A stretch of DNA of 44,410 nucleotides, taken from positions 1 to 44,410 of the forward strand of contig JAHEIH010000006.1 in NCBI GenBank assembly GCA_024639455.1, written 5' to 3'. The DNA is from Cellvibrionales bacterium. Lineage in GTDB: Bacteria; Pseudomonadota; Gammaproteobacteria; Pseudomonadales; JAHEIH01. Below are positions 1 to 7,883 of the stretch, one piece after another. A program made the translations under genes and the position numbers. The notes beneath the pieces are model-generated. The model was not told where the DNA came from and did not search any database. It saw only the letters and a list, made by a program, of their open reading frames with translations. The first letter of the stretch is position 1. The number at the start of each line of letters is the position of its first letter.

Positions 1-2
1 TA

Positions 3-404
3 CTGAAACCTGGCGAACCACTTATGGAGATCATTCCAACCGGTGATACGCTTCTGGTGGAGGCCAAAATCCCGCCCAAGGACATTGCCGACCTAGAGAA
101 TGGTCTACAAGCAACGCTGCGATTGGACCCCTATGATTCATCGATCTACGGTAATTTAGTCGGGGAGGTAGCTTTTATCTCGGGAGACACCATGATTGAG
201 GAGACCTCACGGGGAGAGGAAATGTATTATAAGGTGCATATTTCGCTGCCCAAGCTGCCGTTCACCACGTCAATTGGCAAGAGCGTTGATATCATTCCCG
301 GCATGACGACCCAGGTCGACATCAAAACGGGTAAGCGCTCTGTGCTCACCTATTTATTGAAGCCCATTGTTAAGACCCTGGATGAGTCCTTTGGCGAGCG
401 CTAA
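3..404 (+). CDS. HlyD/LapC-family type I secretion membrane fusion protein, C-terminal part (5' end outside window)
   Basis: The frame is open from the left edge and ends at a TAA, so only about 133 C-terminal residues are present. They begin LKPGEPLMEIIPTGDTLLVE, the conserved stretch after the coiled coil in HlyD/LapC/PrtE-type adaptors, where a beta-barrel follows the lipoyl half-motifs. The tail GMTTQVDIKTGKRSVLTYLL is the usual C-terminal signature of this family. Such proteins link an inner-membrane ABC exporter to an outer-membrane channel and secrete large adhesins or repeat proteins. The ABC transporter and channel genes are presumably left of the window. An ATG overlaps the stop (TAATG), as if a further operon gene once followed; that frame closes after seven codons next to insertion-sequence remains. 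The family call is firm; the substrate cannot be told. Confidence 0.85.
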   Translation: MKPGEPLMEIIPTGDTLLVEAKIPPKDIADLENGLQATLRLDPYDSSIYGNLVGEVAFISGDTMIEETSRGEEMYYKVHISLPKLPFTTSIGKSVDIIPGMTTQVDIKTGKRSVLTYLLKPIVKTLDESFGER

Positions 405-427
405 TGACTTCTAAAAAAGGATACTGA
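404..427 (+). pseudogene. Possible start of an operon gene cut off by an insertion sequence
   Basis: An ATG overlaps the HlyD stop codon in a TAATG arrangement typical of translationally coupled operon genes. The frame reads MTSKKGY and then stops at TGA. The sequence from about 425 onward leads into an IS3-type transposase remnant, so the stop may be supplied by foreign DNA. This is inference from position only; the seven codons are too few to identify a product, and chance is a real alternative. Confidence 0.25.
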
Positions 428-445
428 CCACCGGCCTTAAAGCCC

Positions 446-751
446 TTAGTGCAGAAAATAGCGTGGGGCTTTCGTAGTTTTAGTTATGGCGTAGGTTTGC
501 GGGCATGATTGATGGCAGCCAAAGCTATGGCGGCGCTTGAGTTCGCGTTTTAATCGAGCAATTTCTGCCCGAAGATCCACTTCTTCTTTGCGCTTACTCG
601 TCGGCTTTGAGAAAGTCTTGAGGCAGCTGTACCAGGTCTTGCTGCTGATGCCAAGGCGCTCTGCAACATCATTCACTGCATAGCCGTGAATAGCGACTTG
701 ATTAACTGCTTCTTGCTTAAATTCGTCCGAGTAACGGATACCTTTACCCAT
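446..751 (-). pseudogene. IS3-family transposase OrfA remnant
   Basis: The first 70 or so residues (MGKGIRYSDEFKQEAVNQVA, then VNDVAERLGISSKTWYSCLK) are the helix-turn-helix of IS3-family OrfA, followed by the start of the leucine-zipper region (LRAEIARLKRELKR). After that the protein leaves the family pattern: the expected stretch before the KKAAxYFA-like end is replaced by an unrelated Cys/His-containing segment ending KAPRYFLH. The residual YF suggests a degraded or locally frameshifted version of that motif. No OrfB integrase (DDE) frame is present on either side, so the element cannot move by itself. An AT-rich stretch upstream of the start (about 760-815) probably holds the element's right end; no matching left inverted repeat was found, which points to truncation. 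Confidence 0.75.
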
Positions 752-834
752 GATTTACCTCTTATGGTCATAATTACTTTTTTACCATAAAAAGTGTCTA
801 TAAATCTCAGGCCTTACCATTGAGAGGGAATAGT

Positions 835-861
835 TAAAAAGCGCCTACGGGCGCTTTTTTA
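835..861 (+). terminator. Intrinsic terminator
   Basis: The stem AGCGCC/GGCGCT (840-845 with 850-855) closes a TACG tetraloop, is preceded by an A-run and followed by six T. It can act on the plus strand. It lies between the insertion-sequence remnant and the promoter of the oxidoreductase gene. It may be the original terminator of the HlyD-type operon, left behind when the element inserted. Confidence 0.75.
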
Positions 862-873
862 TTGCCTTACGTG

Positions 874-902
874 TTGAAATGTTTACTCTCTAGTTTTATA
901 AA
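874..902 (+). promoter_or_regulatory. Sigma70-type promoter of the molybdopterin oxidoreductase gene
   Basis: The elements are TTGAAA at 874-879, a 17-base spacer, and TATAAA at 897-902, each one mismatch from consensus. The transcript would start near 909, about 50 bases before the ATG at 960 and just downstream of the terminator at 835-861, so the gene looks independently transcribed. Confidence 0.65.
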
Positions 903-959
903 CCTGTCGATACCTGACCGACTAAAACCCGCGATAAAAATTCCAACAGGGCTATTTCT

Positions 960-3074
960 ATGTCAATTGAGCCGGAACAGAATCACTACAGAGCCTGCCA
1001 TTTGTGCGAGGCCATCTGCGGTGTTGAAATTAAAACCCGTGGTGCTGAAATTGTCTCTATTAAAGGCGATGTGAATGATCCCTTTAGTCGCGGACATATT
1101 TGCCCCAAAGCTACCGCGCTAGAGGATCTACATACCGATCCCGACCGTTTGCGCACGCCGATGCTAAAGACAGCCAACGGGTGGGAGGCTATTTCATGGG
1201 AAGATGCCTTCCAGTTTGCGGCCTCGCGTATCGTCGCGCTTCAGAAGGCGCATGGTGATGACAGTATCGCTTTTTATGCGGGTAACCCCACTGTTCACAA
1301 TTATGGATTGTTAACCCATCAGCAAGTGCTGCGCAAAGCTGTCGCATCGAAAATCACCTTTTCCGCGACCTCCCTTGATCAATTACCCCATCAGTTAGTG
1401 GCATGGGGAATGTATGGGCATCAATTTCTGTTGCCCATTCCGGATATTGATCGCACCCAATACATGCTAATTATTGGAGGTAACCCGTTGGCTTCGAATG
1501 GCAGCATGATGACGGTGCCCAATGTAAAAAATCGGCTGCGAGATATTCAGCGTCGCGGCGGTCGATTGGTGGTAGTAGACCCGCGGCGAACGGAGACCGC
1601 CGCCATGGCTGATCAGCATCTTTTCATACGGCCAGGCACGGATGTCTTTTTGTTATGTGCGATGATCAATGAGTTACTTGAGGGAGACACTAAGGCTGAT
1701 GCTTGGCTTGAGGGTGATGAGTTAGCCACTTTAAGGGCGATTGTTTCTTCTTTTACAACCGATATCGCTGCGCAAAAAACGGGTATTGCTGCGCCAACTA
1801 TCCGCCAGCTTGCGCTCGACTTGGCCGCTTCTTCAAGCGGTGTTGTGTATGGCCGTATGGGGGTCTCCACTCAGCAATTTGGCACCCTTTGCCAGTGGGC
1901 AATACAGGTCATAAATCTTTTAACTGGTAATCTTGATCGTGAAGGTGGGGCGCTGCTGACACACCCTGCGGTGGGATATATCGGTAAGGGGGATCGAAAC
2001 GCAGGGAGCCTAGGCCGATGGCATTCTAGGGTATCTCAATTACCCGAGTTTGCGGGTGAGCTTCCTGTTGCTGCGATGGCGGAGGAAATATTGACCCCGG
2101 GTAAAGGCCAAATTCGCGGTTTAATAACTATTGCAGGCAACCCTGTGCTGTCGGCCAGTAATGGTGGCCTGATGGGTAGGGCACTGGCTGATCTTGATTT
2201 CATGGTGGCTATTGATTTTTACATCAACGAGACCACCCTCCATGCCGATCTGATCTTGCCACCGACCGGACCCTTGGAGCATGACCATTACGACATTGTT
2301 TTTCACCGTATGGCGGTGCGAAATACTGCCCGTTTCAACGACGTGGTATTTCCAAAAGGAGATGATCAAAGGCACGACTGGGAAATTTTCAATGCACTGG
2401 GTGTTGCGATTGCTGAACTAAAAGGTGTGTCTTTAAAAACGCTGCCAGCACCTGAACACATTGTTGACCACGAACTTCAGCATGGTTTGTATGGCCAACA
2501 AGATGGCGCGGTGAGTTTAAGTGTCGCTGTGTTACGCATGTATCCCCACGGTGTGGATTTGGGGGCGCTTAGGCCATCATTGGCTGAGCGAATGAATACC
2601 GCCACGGGTGGCGTTGTGTTTATTCCTGATTTTATTGTGCAGGACATTGAGCGCCTGATATTACATATGAATGAGCCTCAAGCAGAGGGGCTGCTTCTCA
2701 TTGGGCGTCGACACGTTCGAAGTAACAACTCCTGGCTGCACAACAGTCACCGCTTAGTAAAAGGCCCGCCTCGGTGGCACTTGCTGATGCATCCGCAAGA
2801 TATGCATGCACGGGGTATCCACGATGGTGCATTGGTCAATATCGTGTCTCGTACAGGAAAGTTACAGACCACGGTTTCCACCAGTGATGAAGTGATGCCC
2901 GGTGTTGTTTCGCTACCTCATGGCTGGGGCCATAAGCGAGAGGGAGTTATGTTATCAATCGCTTCTACACAGGATGGGGTGAGTGCCAACGACCTTACTG
3001 ACGAGCGTTTGACTGACGCAATAAGTGGTAATGCGGTATTTAATGGTGTTCCCGTTGAGGTGTCTCTCGCGTAG
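960..3074 (+). CDS. Molybdopterin-dependent oxidoreductase (DMSO reductase superfamily)
   Basis: This 704-residue protein belongs to the DMSO reductase/formate dehydrogenase superfamily. The N-terminus carries a 4Fe-4S motif, C13-x2-C16-x3-C20-x27-C48 (RACHLCEAICG, then GHICPK). A molybdopterin-binding core follows, with GGNPLASNGSMM and GGRLVVVDPRRTETA. The C-terminal dinucleotide-binding domain runs from about residue 575 (LLLIGRRHVRSNNSWLHNSH to VSLPHGWGHKREG). There is no Tat signal, so it is probably cytoplasmic. At the place where formate dehydrogenases carry a Cys or Sec metal ligand, the sequence is FSATSLDQLPHQ (about 134-145), so Ser or Asp may bind the metal; this makes classical formate dehydrogenase unlikely. 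No electron-transfer subunit or cofactor gene lies nearby. The gene has its own promoter at 874-902. The substrate is unknown. Confidence 0.88.
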   Translation: MSIEPEQNHYRACHLCEAICGVEIKTRGAEIVSIKGDVNDPFSRGHICPKATALEDLHTDPDRLRTPMLKTANGWEAISWEDAFQFAASRIVALQKAHGDDSIAFYAGNPTVHNYGLLTHQQVLRKAVASKITFSATSLDQLPHQLVAWGMYGHQFLLPIPDIDRTQYMLIIGGNPLASNGSMMTVPNVKNRLRDIQRRGGRLVVVDPRRTETAAMADQHLFIRPGTDVFLLCAMINELLEGDTKADAWLEGDELATLRAIVSSFTTDIAAQKTGIAAPTIRQLALDLAASSSGVVYGRMGVSTQQFGTLCQWAIQVINLLTGNLDREGGALLTHPAVGYIGKGDRNAGSLGRWHSRVSQLPEFAGELPVAAMAEEILTPGKGQIRGLITIAGNPVLSASNGGLMGRALADLDFMVAIDFYINETTLHADLILPPTGPLEHDHYDIVFHRMAVRNTARFNDVVFPKGDDQRHDWEIFNALGVAIAELKGVSLKTLPAPEHIVDHELQHGLYGQQDGAVSLSVAVLRMYPHGVDLGALRPSLAERMNTATGGVVFIPDFIVQDIERLILHMNEPQAEGLLLIGRRHVRSNNSWLHNSHRLVKGPPRWHLLMHPQDMHARGIHDGALVNIVSRTGKLQTTVSTSDEVMPGVVSLPHGWGHKREGVMLSIASTQDGVSANDLTDERLTDAISGNAVFNGVPVEVSLA

Positions 3075-3218
3075 CACTTGTTCATGAGCGCCAATGTAGA
3101 TGGTCTCTCTGTCTGTCTTCCATGCGGGGCTAATGAGAGGGCCGCTTGGCGTAGAAAGCATTCTCCACCCAAGGTATCGCCCTCTATACTGCACATTGAC
3201 TGTTAGAGGAGAGTATTG

Positions 3219-4742
3219 ATGACTAAACCGTCAAAAATGGATCGTGCGCTGGCAACCATCGAGCGATGGGGTAACGCTTTGCCAGACCCTGCCATGTTGT
3301 TTCTAGGGTTACTGGTGTTGGTGTGGGTGGCGTCGTGGCTATTTTCGCTCGGATCGTATGATGTGATTGACCCGCGTACCGGTGCGGCAGTGGTTATTCA
3401 TAATCAATTATCAGGCGCCGCTTTCACCGAATTCACCAGTAATATCGTGAAAAACTTTGCACACTTTCATCCTATAGGCGTGGTGTTGGTTGCTATGTTA
3501 GGTATTGGTGTGGCGGAGCATACAGGCTTTATCAATGCGTCCTTGCGCGCCTTATTGAAGTCGACGCCCAATGCTTTTTTAACACCTATGGTCATTATGG
3601 TTGGTATTGTCAGCCATGCGGCGGCGGATGCCGGTTATGTATTGGTTATTCCACTGGGTGGTGTCATTTTTTATGCGGCTGGGCGCCATCCTCTAGCAGG
3701 GATTGCAGCGGCGTTTGCCGGAGTGTCTGGCGGGTTCTCGGCTAACTTTGTGCCGTCGTCTATCGACCCCATGTTGCAAGGTATTACCCAAACAGGGGCG
3801 CAAATACTTGTACCAGATATTACCCTCAATCCGCTCAATAATTATTTCTTCACGGCGGCCTCTTCAATATTGATCATTGGTCTCGGTTGGTGGGTTACTG
3901 ACCGCTGGGTAGAACCCCGTCTGGGCAGTCAGCCGGTCAAATCAAACCATGACAGTGATGGTTTGGGCGATATGGCAAACAATGAACAGCGCGCGCTTCG
4001 TTGGGCGCTGTTGGCCATGCTTGGCGGGGTTGTCGCTCTTTTTGCTACCGCTATACCGGAAGGTTCGGCATGGCGAGGCGAGGGTGGAACATTAACAGAA
4101 TTTGGTGCGCCTTTGATGGACTCCATTGTGTCGTTGATTTTCTTGTTATTCCTACTTCCTGGTGTGGTCTACGGTGTGGTCGCCGGCACAGTTAAAACCT
4201 CCAAAGATGTCATCGATGGTATGACTAACACCATGAAAGATATGGGCTACTACCTTGTCATTATGTTTTTTATTGCCCAGTTCATCTACGCTTTTGGCAA
4301 ATCGAACCTCGGTATTCTGATGGCGCTCGAGGGCGCGGCGGTATTAAAAGCCGCTGGCTTGCCTGCTGGCGTGACTATTGTGGGGATTATCCTGCTAACG
4401 GCAATTCTGAATCTATTTGTCGGTTCGGCCTCGGCTAAGTGGGCGCTACTGTCGCCGATTTTTGTGCCGATGCTGATGCAGCTGGGTATGTCCCCCGATT
4501 TGACCCAAGCGGCTTATCGGGTGGGGGACTCCACCACCAATATCATCACGCCATTGATGCCGTATTTTCCTCTGGTAGTGGTCTACTGCCAACGCTATCT
4601 ACCCAAAACAGGGATTGGCACGGTAGTCGCGTTGATGTTGCCCTATAGCGTCAGTTTTTTAATCTGCTGGACGCTGTTTTTATTGGGGTATTGGGCGCTG
4701 GGCTTCCCGCTCGGACTACAGTCGAGTTATACCTTTCCTTGA
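3219..4742 (+). CDS. AbgT-family transporter (p-aminobenzoyl-glutamate transporter/exporter family)
   Basis: This inner-membrane protein of 507 residues has the family's usual length (E. coli AbgT has 508). Typical stretches are MDRALATIERWGNALPDP at the N-terminus, GVAEHTGFINASLRALL, then SHAAADAGYVLVIPLGG and GGFSANFVPSSIDPMLQGI around the substrate site, and VGDSTTNIITPLMPYFPLV near the end. About nine to eleven hydrophobic segments plus re-entrant loops are visible. Family members import p-aminobenzoyl-glutamate, a folate breakdown product, or export sulfonamide-like antimetabolites in a cation-driven way. A TTG lies in frame just upstream, but AGGAG at 3207-3211 sits seven bases before the ATG at 3219, so that start is preferred. 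No abgA/abgB peptidase genes are adjacent. A possible TATACT -10 lies at 3185-3190. The family is certain; substrate and direction are not. Confidence 0.9.
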   Translation: MTKPSKMDRALATIERWGNALPDPAMLFLGLLVLVWVASWLFSLGSYDVIDPRTGAAVVIHNQLSGAAFTEFTSNIVKNFAHFHPIGVVLVAMLGIGVAEHTGFINASLRALLKSTPNAFLTPMVIMVGIVSHAAADAGYVLVIPLGGVIFYAAGRHPLAGIAAAFAGVSGGFSANFVPSSIDPMLQGITQTGAQILVPDITLNPLNNYFFTAASSILIIGLGWWVTDRWVEPRLGSQPVKSNHDSDGLGDMANNEQRALRWALLAMLGGVVALFATAIPEGSAWRGEGGTLTEFGAPLMDSIVSLIFLLFLLPGVVYGVVAGTVKTSKDVIDGMTNTMKDMGYYLVIMFFIAQFIYAFGKSNLGILMALEGAAVLKAAGLPAGVTIVGIILLTAILNLFVGSASAKWALLSPIFVPMLMQLGMSPDLTQAAYRVGDSTTNIITPLMPYFPLVVVYCQRYLPKTGIGTVVALMLPYSVSFLICWTLFLLGYWALGFPLGLQSSYTFP

Positions 4743-4744
4743 TC

Positions 4745-4769
4745 AAAGGCCTCCTAGGAGGCCTTTTTT
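4745..4769. terminator. Bidirectional terminator shared by convergent genes
   Basis: Positions 4745-4766 form a perfect 22-base palindrome (AAAGGCCTCCT and its complement), with a T-run on the plus strand and an A-run before it. It lies right after the AbgT-family stop codon. The last codons and the TAG stop of the RND permease gene, read from the other strand, fall inside it, so it can end both transcripts. Confidence 0.8.
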
Positions 4770-7700
4770 GATGTCCATTGCAACAGCCAAACGGTAATCG
4801 TAGGTAGTAGGGTAAGCGTTACCACGGTAGCCCCTAAAATGCCAAACATAACGATAACACCTACGCCTCGGTATAGTTCTGTGCCGGCGCCAGGAATGAA
4901 AACCAGGGGTGCAAGACCGAAAACAGTGGTGAGGGTAGACATCATAATGGGCCGAAGGCGCAGCCTAACCGCTTGCAAGACAGCATCAACCGGCGTGGCG
5001 CCATCGTGTAGGTTTTTTACTGACTGGTCGACGATCAAAATAGGATTGTTGACCACCGTTCCCATCAAAATCAAAAAGCCCAGCATCGAGATCATGTCGA
5101 AGGGTTGTGAAATGGCTGCCATGCCAAGATGGGGGAGGAGACTGCCCACGCCATTGAGAAGGGCTAGGCCGACGATGCCTCCTGCAACGCCGACCGGGAT
5201 GGCTGTCATGATCAGCATGGGATATCCCCAGTGGCTAAAAATGGCCACCATCAATAAGTAGATAATGATGAGCGCCACACTATAGTTCTCCATCAGCGAG
5301 GCACGTGTCGCGTCAAGTTGGTCGGCGGCGCCAGAGATAGCAATTTGTACTTGTGATGGAATGGCGCCTTCAGCTTTTAGAGCGGCGACGACATCGCGCT
5401 GAACGATCTCTACGCCAGTTTCTAGCGCGGTAGTGCGCGGTGGAATAATGTTCAAGGTGACGGTGCGACCACCATTAATACGGCGAATCTGAGCGGTGTC
5501 GACAGCGTCGACGATGTCAGCGATATCGCCCACCGGTACAATACCGCCACGCGGTGTGTACACCGGTAATTGTGGAAGGTCTTCTAGTGTGGCCTGTTGT
5601 CCGGCATCACTAAATAGATAGATGTCGATTTTGTCGTCGTCGATAAAAAACTCATCGACGTAGCTACCATCGGTAAGGGCAGCAATAGTGAAGCCTATCG
5701 ATTGGGCATTGAGACCAAGTTCCGCAGCGCGTTCCCAATTCGGGCGGATCTCTGCCAAAGGTTGGGAAAGCGTCAGTGACGAGGGACGCGATTGAATGCG
5801 CGGTTTGCCGAGCACACTGTTGGCGCGGTCGTATATTTTGCGTGCCACGGCGTAAATCTCGCCGAGATCGGCGCCACTTATATCCACATTGATACTTCGG
5901 CTTCCGCCGTCGTTACTGCTAATAATTGAGCCGCGAGCCGCAAAGCCGTGCATGCCTGGGTAGCTTTCGTAATGTTCGGTGAGAGCGTCCATCAGTGGTT
6001 CAATGTCGCTGGCCACTGATGGCTCTGAGATGATGCGCATCGACTCAGGGCTGACACTCATGTTCATGTAGGCCATGGGTGGGACATGTGTGAGCCCGCT
6101 TTCATAATCCGAGCGGTCAGTTCCAACATAGGGTAGAAAGAAGGCCTCGACCTGTTTGCTTATGACCTCCATGGTCTCTAGGTTATAGCCTGGTGGCGCA
6201 TTCATGACGGCAAACACCTTCGGTTCTTCCCCTTCAGGTAGGTATTCAGCGGGCGGTGTCAGCCACCAAAGCACCGACAGGCTTACCAGTCCGGTGATGG
6301 CCACTGTCATGACGCGGGCGCGTTGAGTGTGAATGAAATACTTAACGTGTCCAGTAAGCCTGTCGCTGGCGCGCTCGATGGCTGGTATGTGTTGCGCATC
6401 GATCCCAAGGCGAGCAAGCAAGGTTGGAATAAGGGTAATCGCCACCAGCATCGAGGCCAGAATCGCCGCCGATATGGCCACCGCGATGTCTGAATACAGT
6501 TGCCCCGCCTCCTGTTCGACAAACAGCACAGGCAAAAATACCAAAATAGTTGTTAGGGTTGAGGCAAGGACGGCAGGCCATACTTGGGAGACCCCAGAGA
6601 GCGCCGCCTCGAAGCGGCTTTTGCCCTTGCGCAGTTCATTCTCGATGCTTTCAAGCACCACAATGCTGTTGTCTAGTGTCATCCCTATGGCGAAGGCGAT
6701 ACCGGCTAGGGAAATGACATTGATGGTTCTGCCGGCGAGTAGAAGTCCCAGGAAGGCCACGATGACGCACAGAGGAATGCCCAAAACGGCGATCAGTGTG
6801 GCGCGTCCGGAGCGAAGGAAAAAGTACAAAATAGTGGTAGCTAATAAAGCGCCAAGCAGAAGATTCTGCCAGATGTTAGCAATGGAATTTTCTACATAGG
6901 TAACATCATCCCCTCGGGCAGTGATGGTTAATCCCTGAGGTTCCAGGATCTGTGTTCTCACTTGTGCTACTTCGGCGAGCATCGCTTGTTTGATGTCGAT
7001 GACGTTAGAGCCTGGTTCTCTCCTAACGCTCAACGTTAGGTTACTTTCGCCATTGAACGTGCTGATAGACCTGCGTTCAAATGTCCCGAGTGAAATCTTT
7101 GCAACATCCACGAGCCGAACCAAACTGTCACCGCGGCGCGTGAGAATGAGGTTTTCTAAATCCTGCATGTCTTCAAATCGGCCTATGGTGCGCAGTAAAT
7201 ATTGCCGTTTACCCGCCTCAATCTCGCCGCCTGAACGATCCCGATTGCGCTGGCGAATAGCATCGCGAACGTCGCTCAAGGTCAGTCCTCGTTGTGCTAG
7301 TGCATAGGGATCGACCAGGATTTGAATTTGTCGTTGGGCACCGCCCCAGACATTGATCTCGGATACCCCGGGCACCCGAGCGAGACGGGGTTGGACATTG
7401 TCTTCCACGAAATCGAGTGCCAGGTCCATGTTGACTTGACGCGGGTTGCCGGGGAGGGGCGTGATGCTGAAAAACATGAATGAGTTAGTAGAAAAGGAAT
7501 TGGCATAGATGCGGGGTTCGTCGACATTTTCCGGGTAGCCCTGTACCTGCGACAAGGCATTGTTCACCCTGATCTGCATCTCCGTCATGTCTGTGCCGAA
7601 GGGGAATTCTAGTTCAATTTCGGCGCGGCTCGTACTGGCACTGGATTGCATTCGAATAAGACTTGGTAAGTTTCGCAGATAACGCTCTTGTTCGATCAGT

Positions 7701-7882
7701 ATTTCTTTTTCAACATCCTGCGGTGTGGCGCCTGGCCATACAGTTCTAACGCTAATGACACGGACATCGAGATCAGGGATCATCTGAACTGGAATTCGCA
7801 GTGCCGCCACAATGCCGATAAGGGTGAATATTAGGGTCGCCACTGTCACGATAATGCCGCGGCTTAGAATGGCATTAAACAT
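4754..7882 (-). CDS. RND-family efflux permease (AcrB-like)
   Basis: The protein has 1042 residues, with the internal duplication of RND exporters: a first transmembrane helix (about 10-30), a large periplasmic loop, helices 2-6 (about 335-490), a second loop from about 560, and helices 8-12 at the end. It would form the inner-membrane pump of a tripartite efflux complex driven by protons. In helix 4 the sequence is GMTLDNSIVVLES (D404, N405), where AcrB has Asp-Asp. In helix 10 it is GTVVNNPILIVDQ (N945-N946), where AcrB has a Lys. The proton relay is therefore of the DN/NN kind found in many RND subfamilies outside the classical AcrB group. The start is one base after the adaptor stop, so translation is coupled. 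No outer-membrane channel gene is present. The substrate is unknown. Confidence 0.93.
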   Translation of the reverse strand: MFNAILSRGIIVTVATLIFTLIGIVAALRIPVQMIPDLDVRVISVRTVWPGATPQDVEKEILIEQERYLRNLPSLIRMQSSASTSRAEIELEFPFGTDMTEMQIRVNNALSQVQGYPENVDEPRIYANSFSTNSFMFFSITPLPGNPRQVNMDLALDFVEDNVQPRLARVPGVSEINVWGGAQRQIQILVDPYALAQRGLTLSDVRDAIRQRNRDRSGGEIEAGKRQYLLRTIGRFEDMQDLENLILTRRGDSLVRLVDVAKISLGTFERRSISTFNGESNLTLSVRREPGSNVIDIKQAMLAEVAQVRTQILEPQGLTITARGDDVTYVENSIANIWQNLLLGALLATTILYFFLRSGRATLIAVLGIPLCVIVAFLGLLLAGRTINVISLAGIAFAIGMTLDNSIVVLESIENELRKGKSRFEAALSGVSQVWPAVLASTLTTILVFLPVLFVEQEAGQLYSDIAVAISAAILASMLVAITLIPTLLARLGIDAQHIPAIERASDRLTGHVKYFIHTQRARVMTVAITGLVSLSVLWWLTPPAEYLPEGEEPKVFAVMNAPPGYNLETMEVISKQVEAFFLPYVGTDRSDYESGLTHVPPMAYMNMSVSPESMRIISEPSVASDIEPLMDALTEHYESYPGMHGFAARGSIISSNDGGSRSINVDISGADLGEIYAVARKIYDRANSVLGKPRIQSRPSSLTLSQPLAEIRPNWERAAELGLNAQSIGFTIAALTDGSYVDEFFIDDDKIDIYLFSDAGQQATLEDLPQLPVYTPRGGIVPVGDIADIVDAVDTAQIRRINGGRTVTLNIIPPRTTALETGVEIVQRDVVAALKAEGAIPSQVQIAISGAADQLDATRASLMENYSVALIIIYLLMVAIFSHWGYPMLIMTAIPVGVAGGIVGLALLNGVGSLLPHLGMAAISQPFDMISMLGFLILMGTVVNNPILIVDQSVKNLHDGATPVDAVLQAVRLRLRPIMMSTLTTVFGLAPLVFIPGAGTELYRGVGVIVMFGILGATVVTLTLLPTITVWLLQWTSKKAS

Positions 7883-7883
7883 G

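Noticed and set aside
6333-6899. Open frame of 188 codons on the plus strand inside the RND permease gene
   Set aside because: It lies wholly antisense to a full-length conserved gene, has no family resemblance and no clear ribosome site; judged a shadow.
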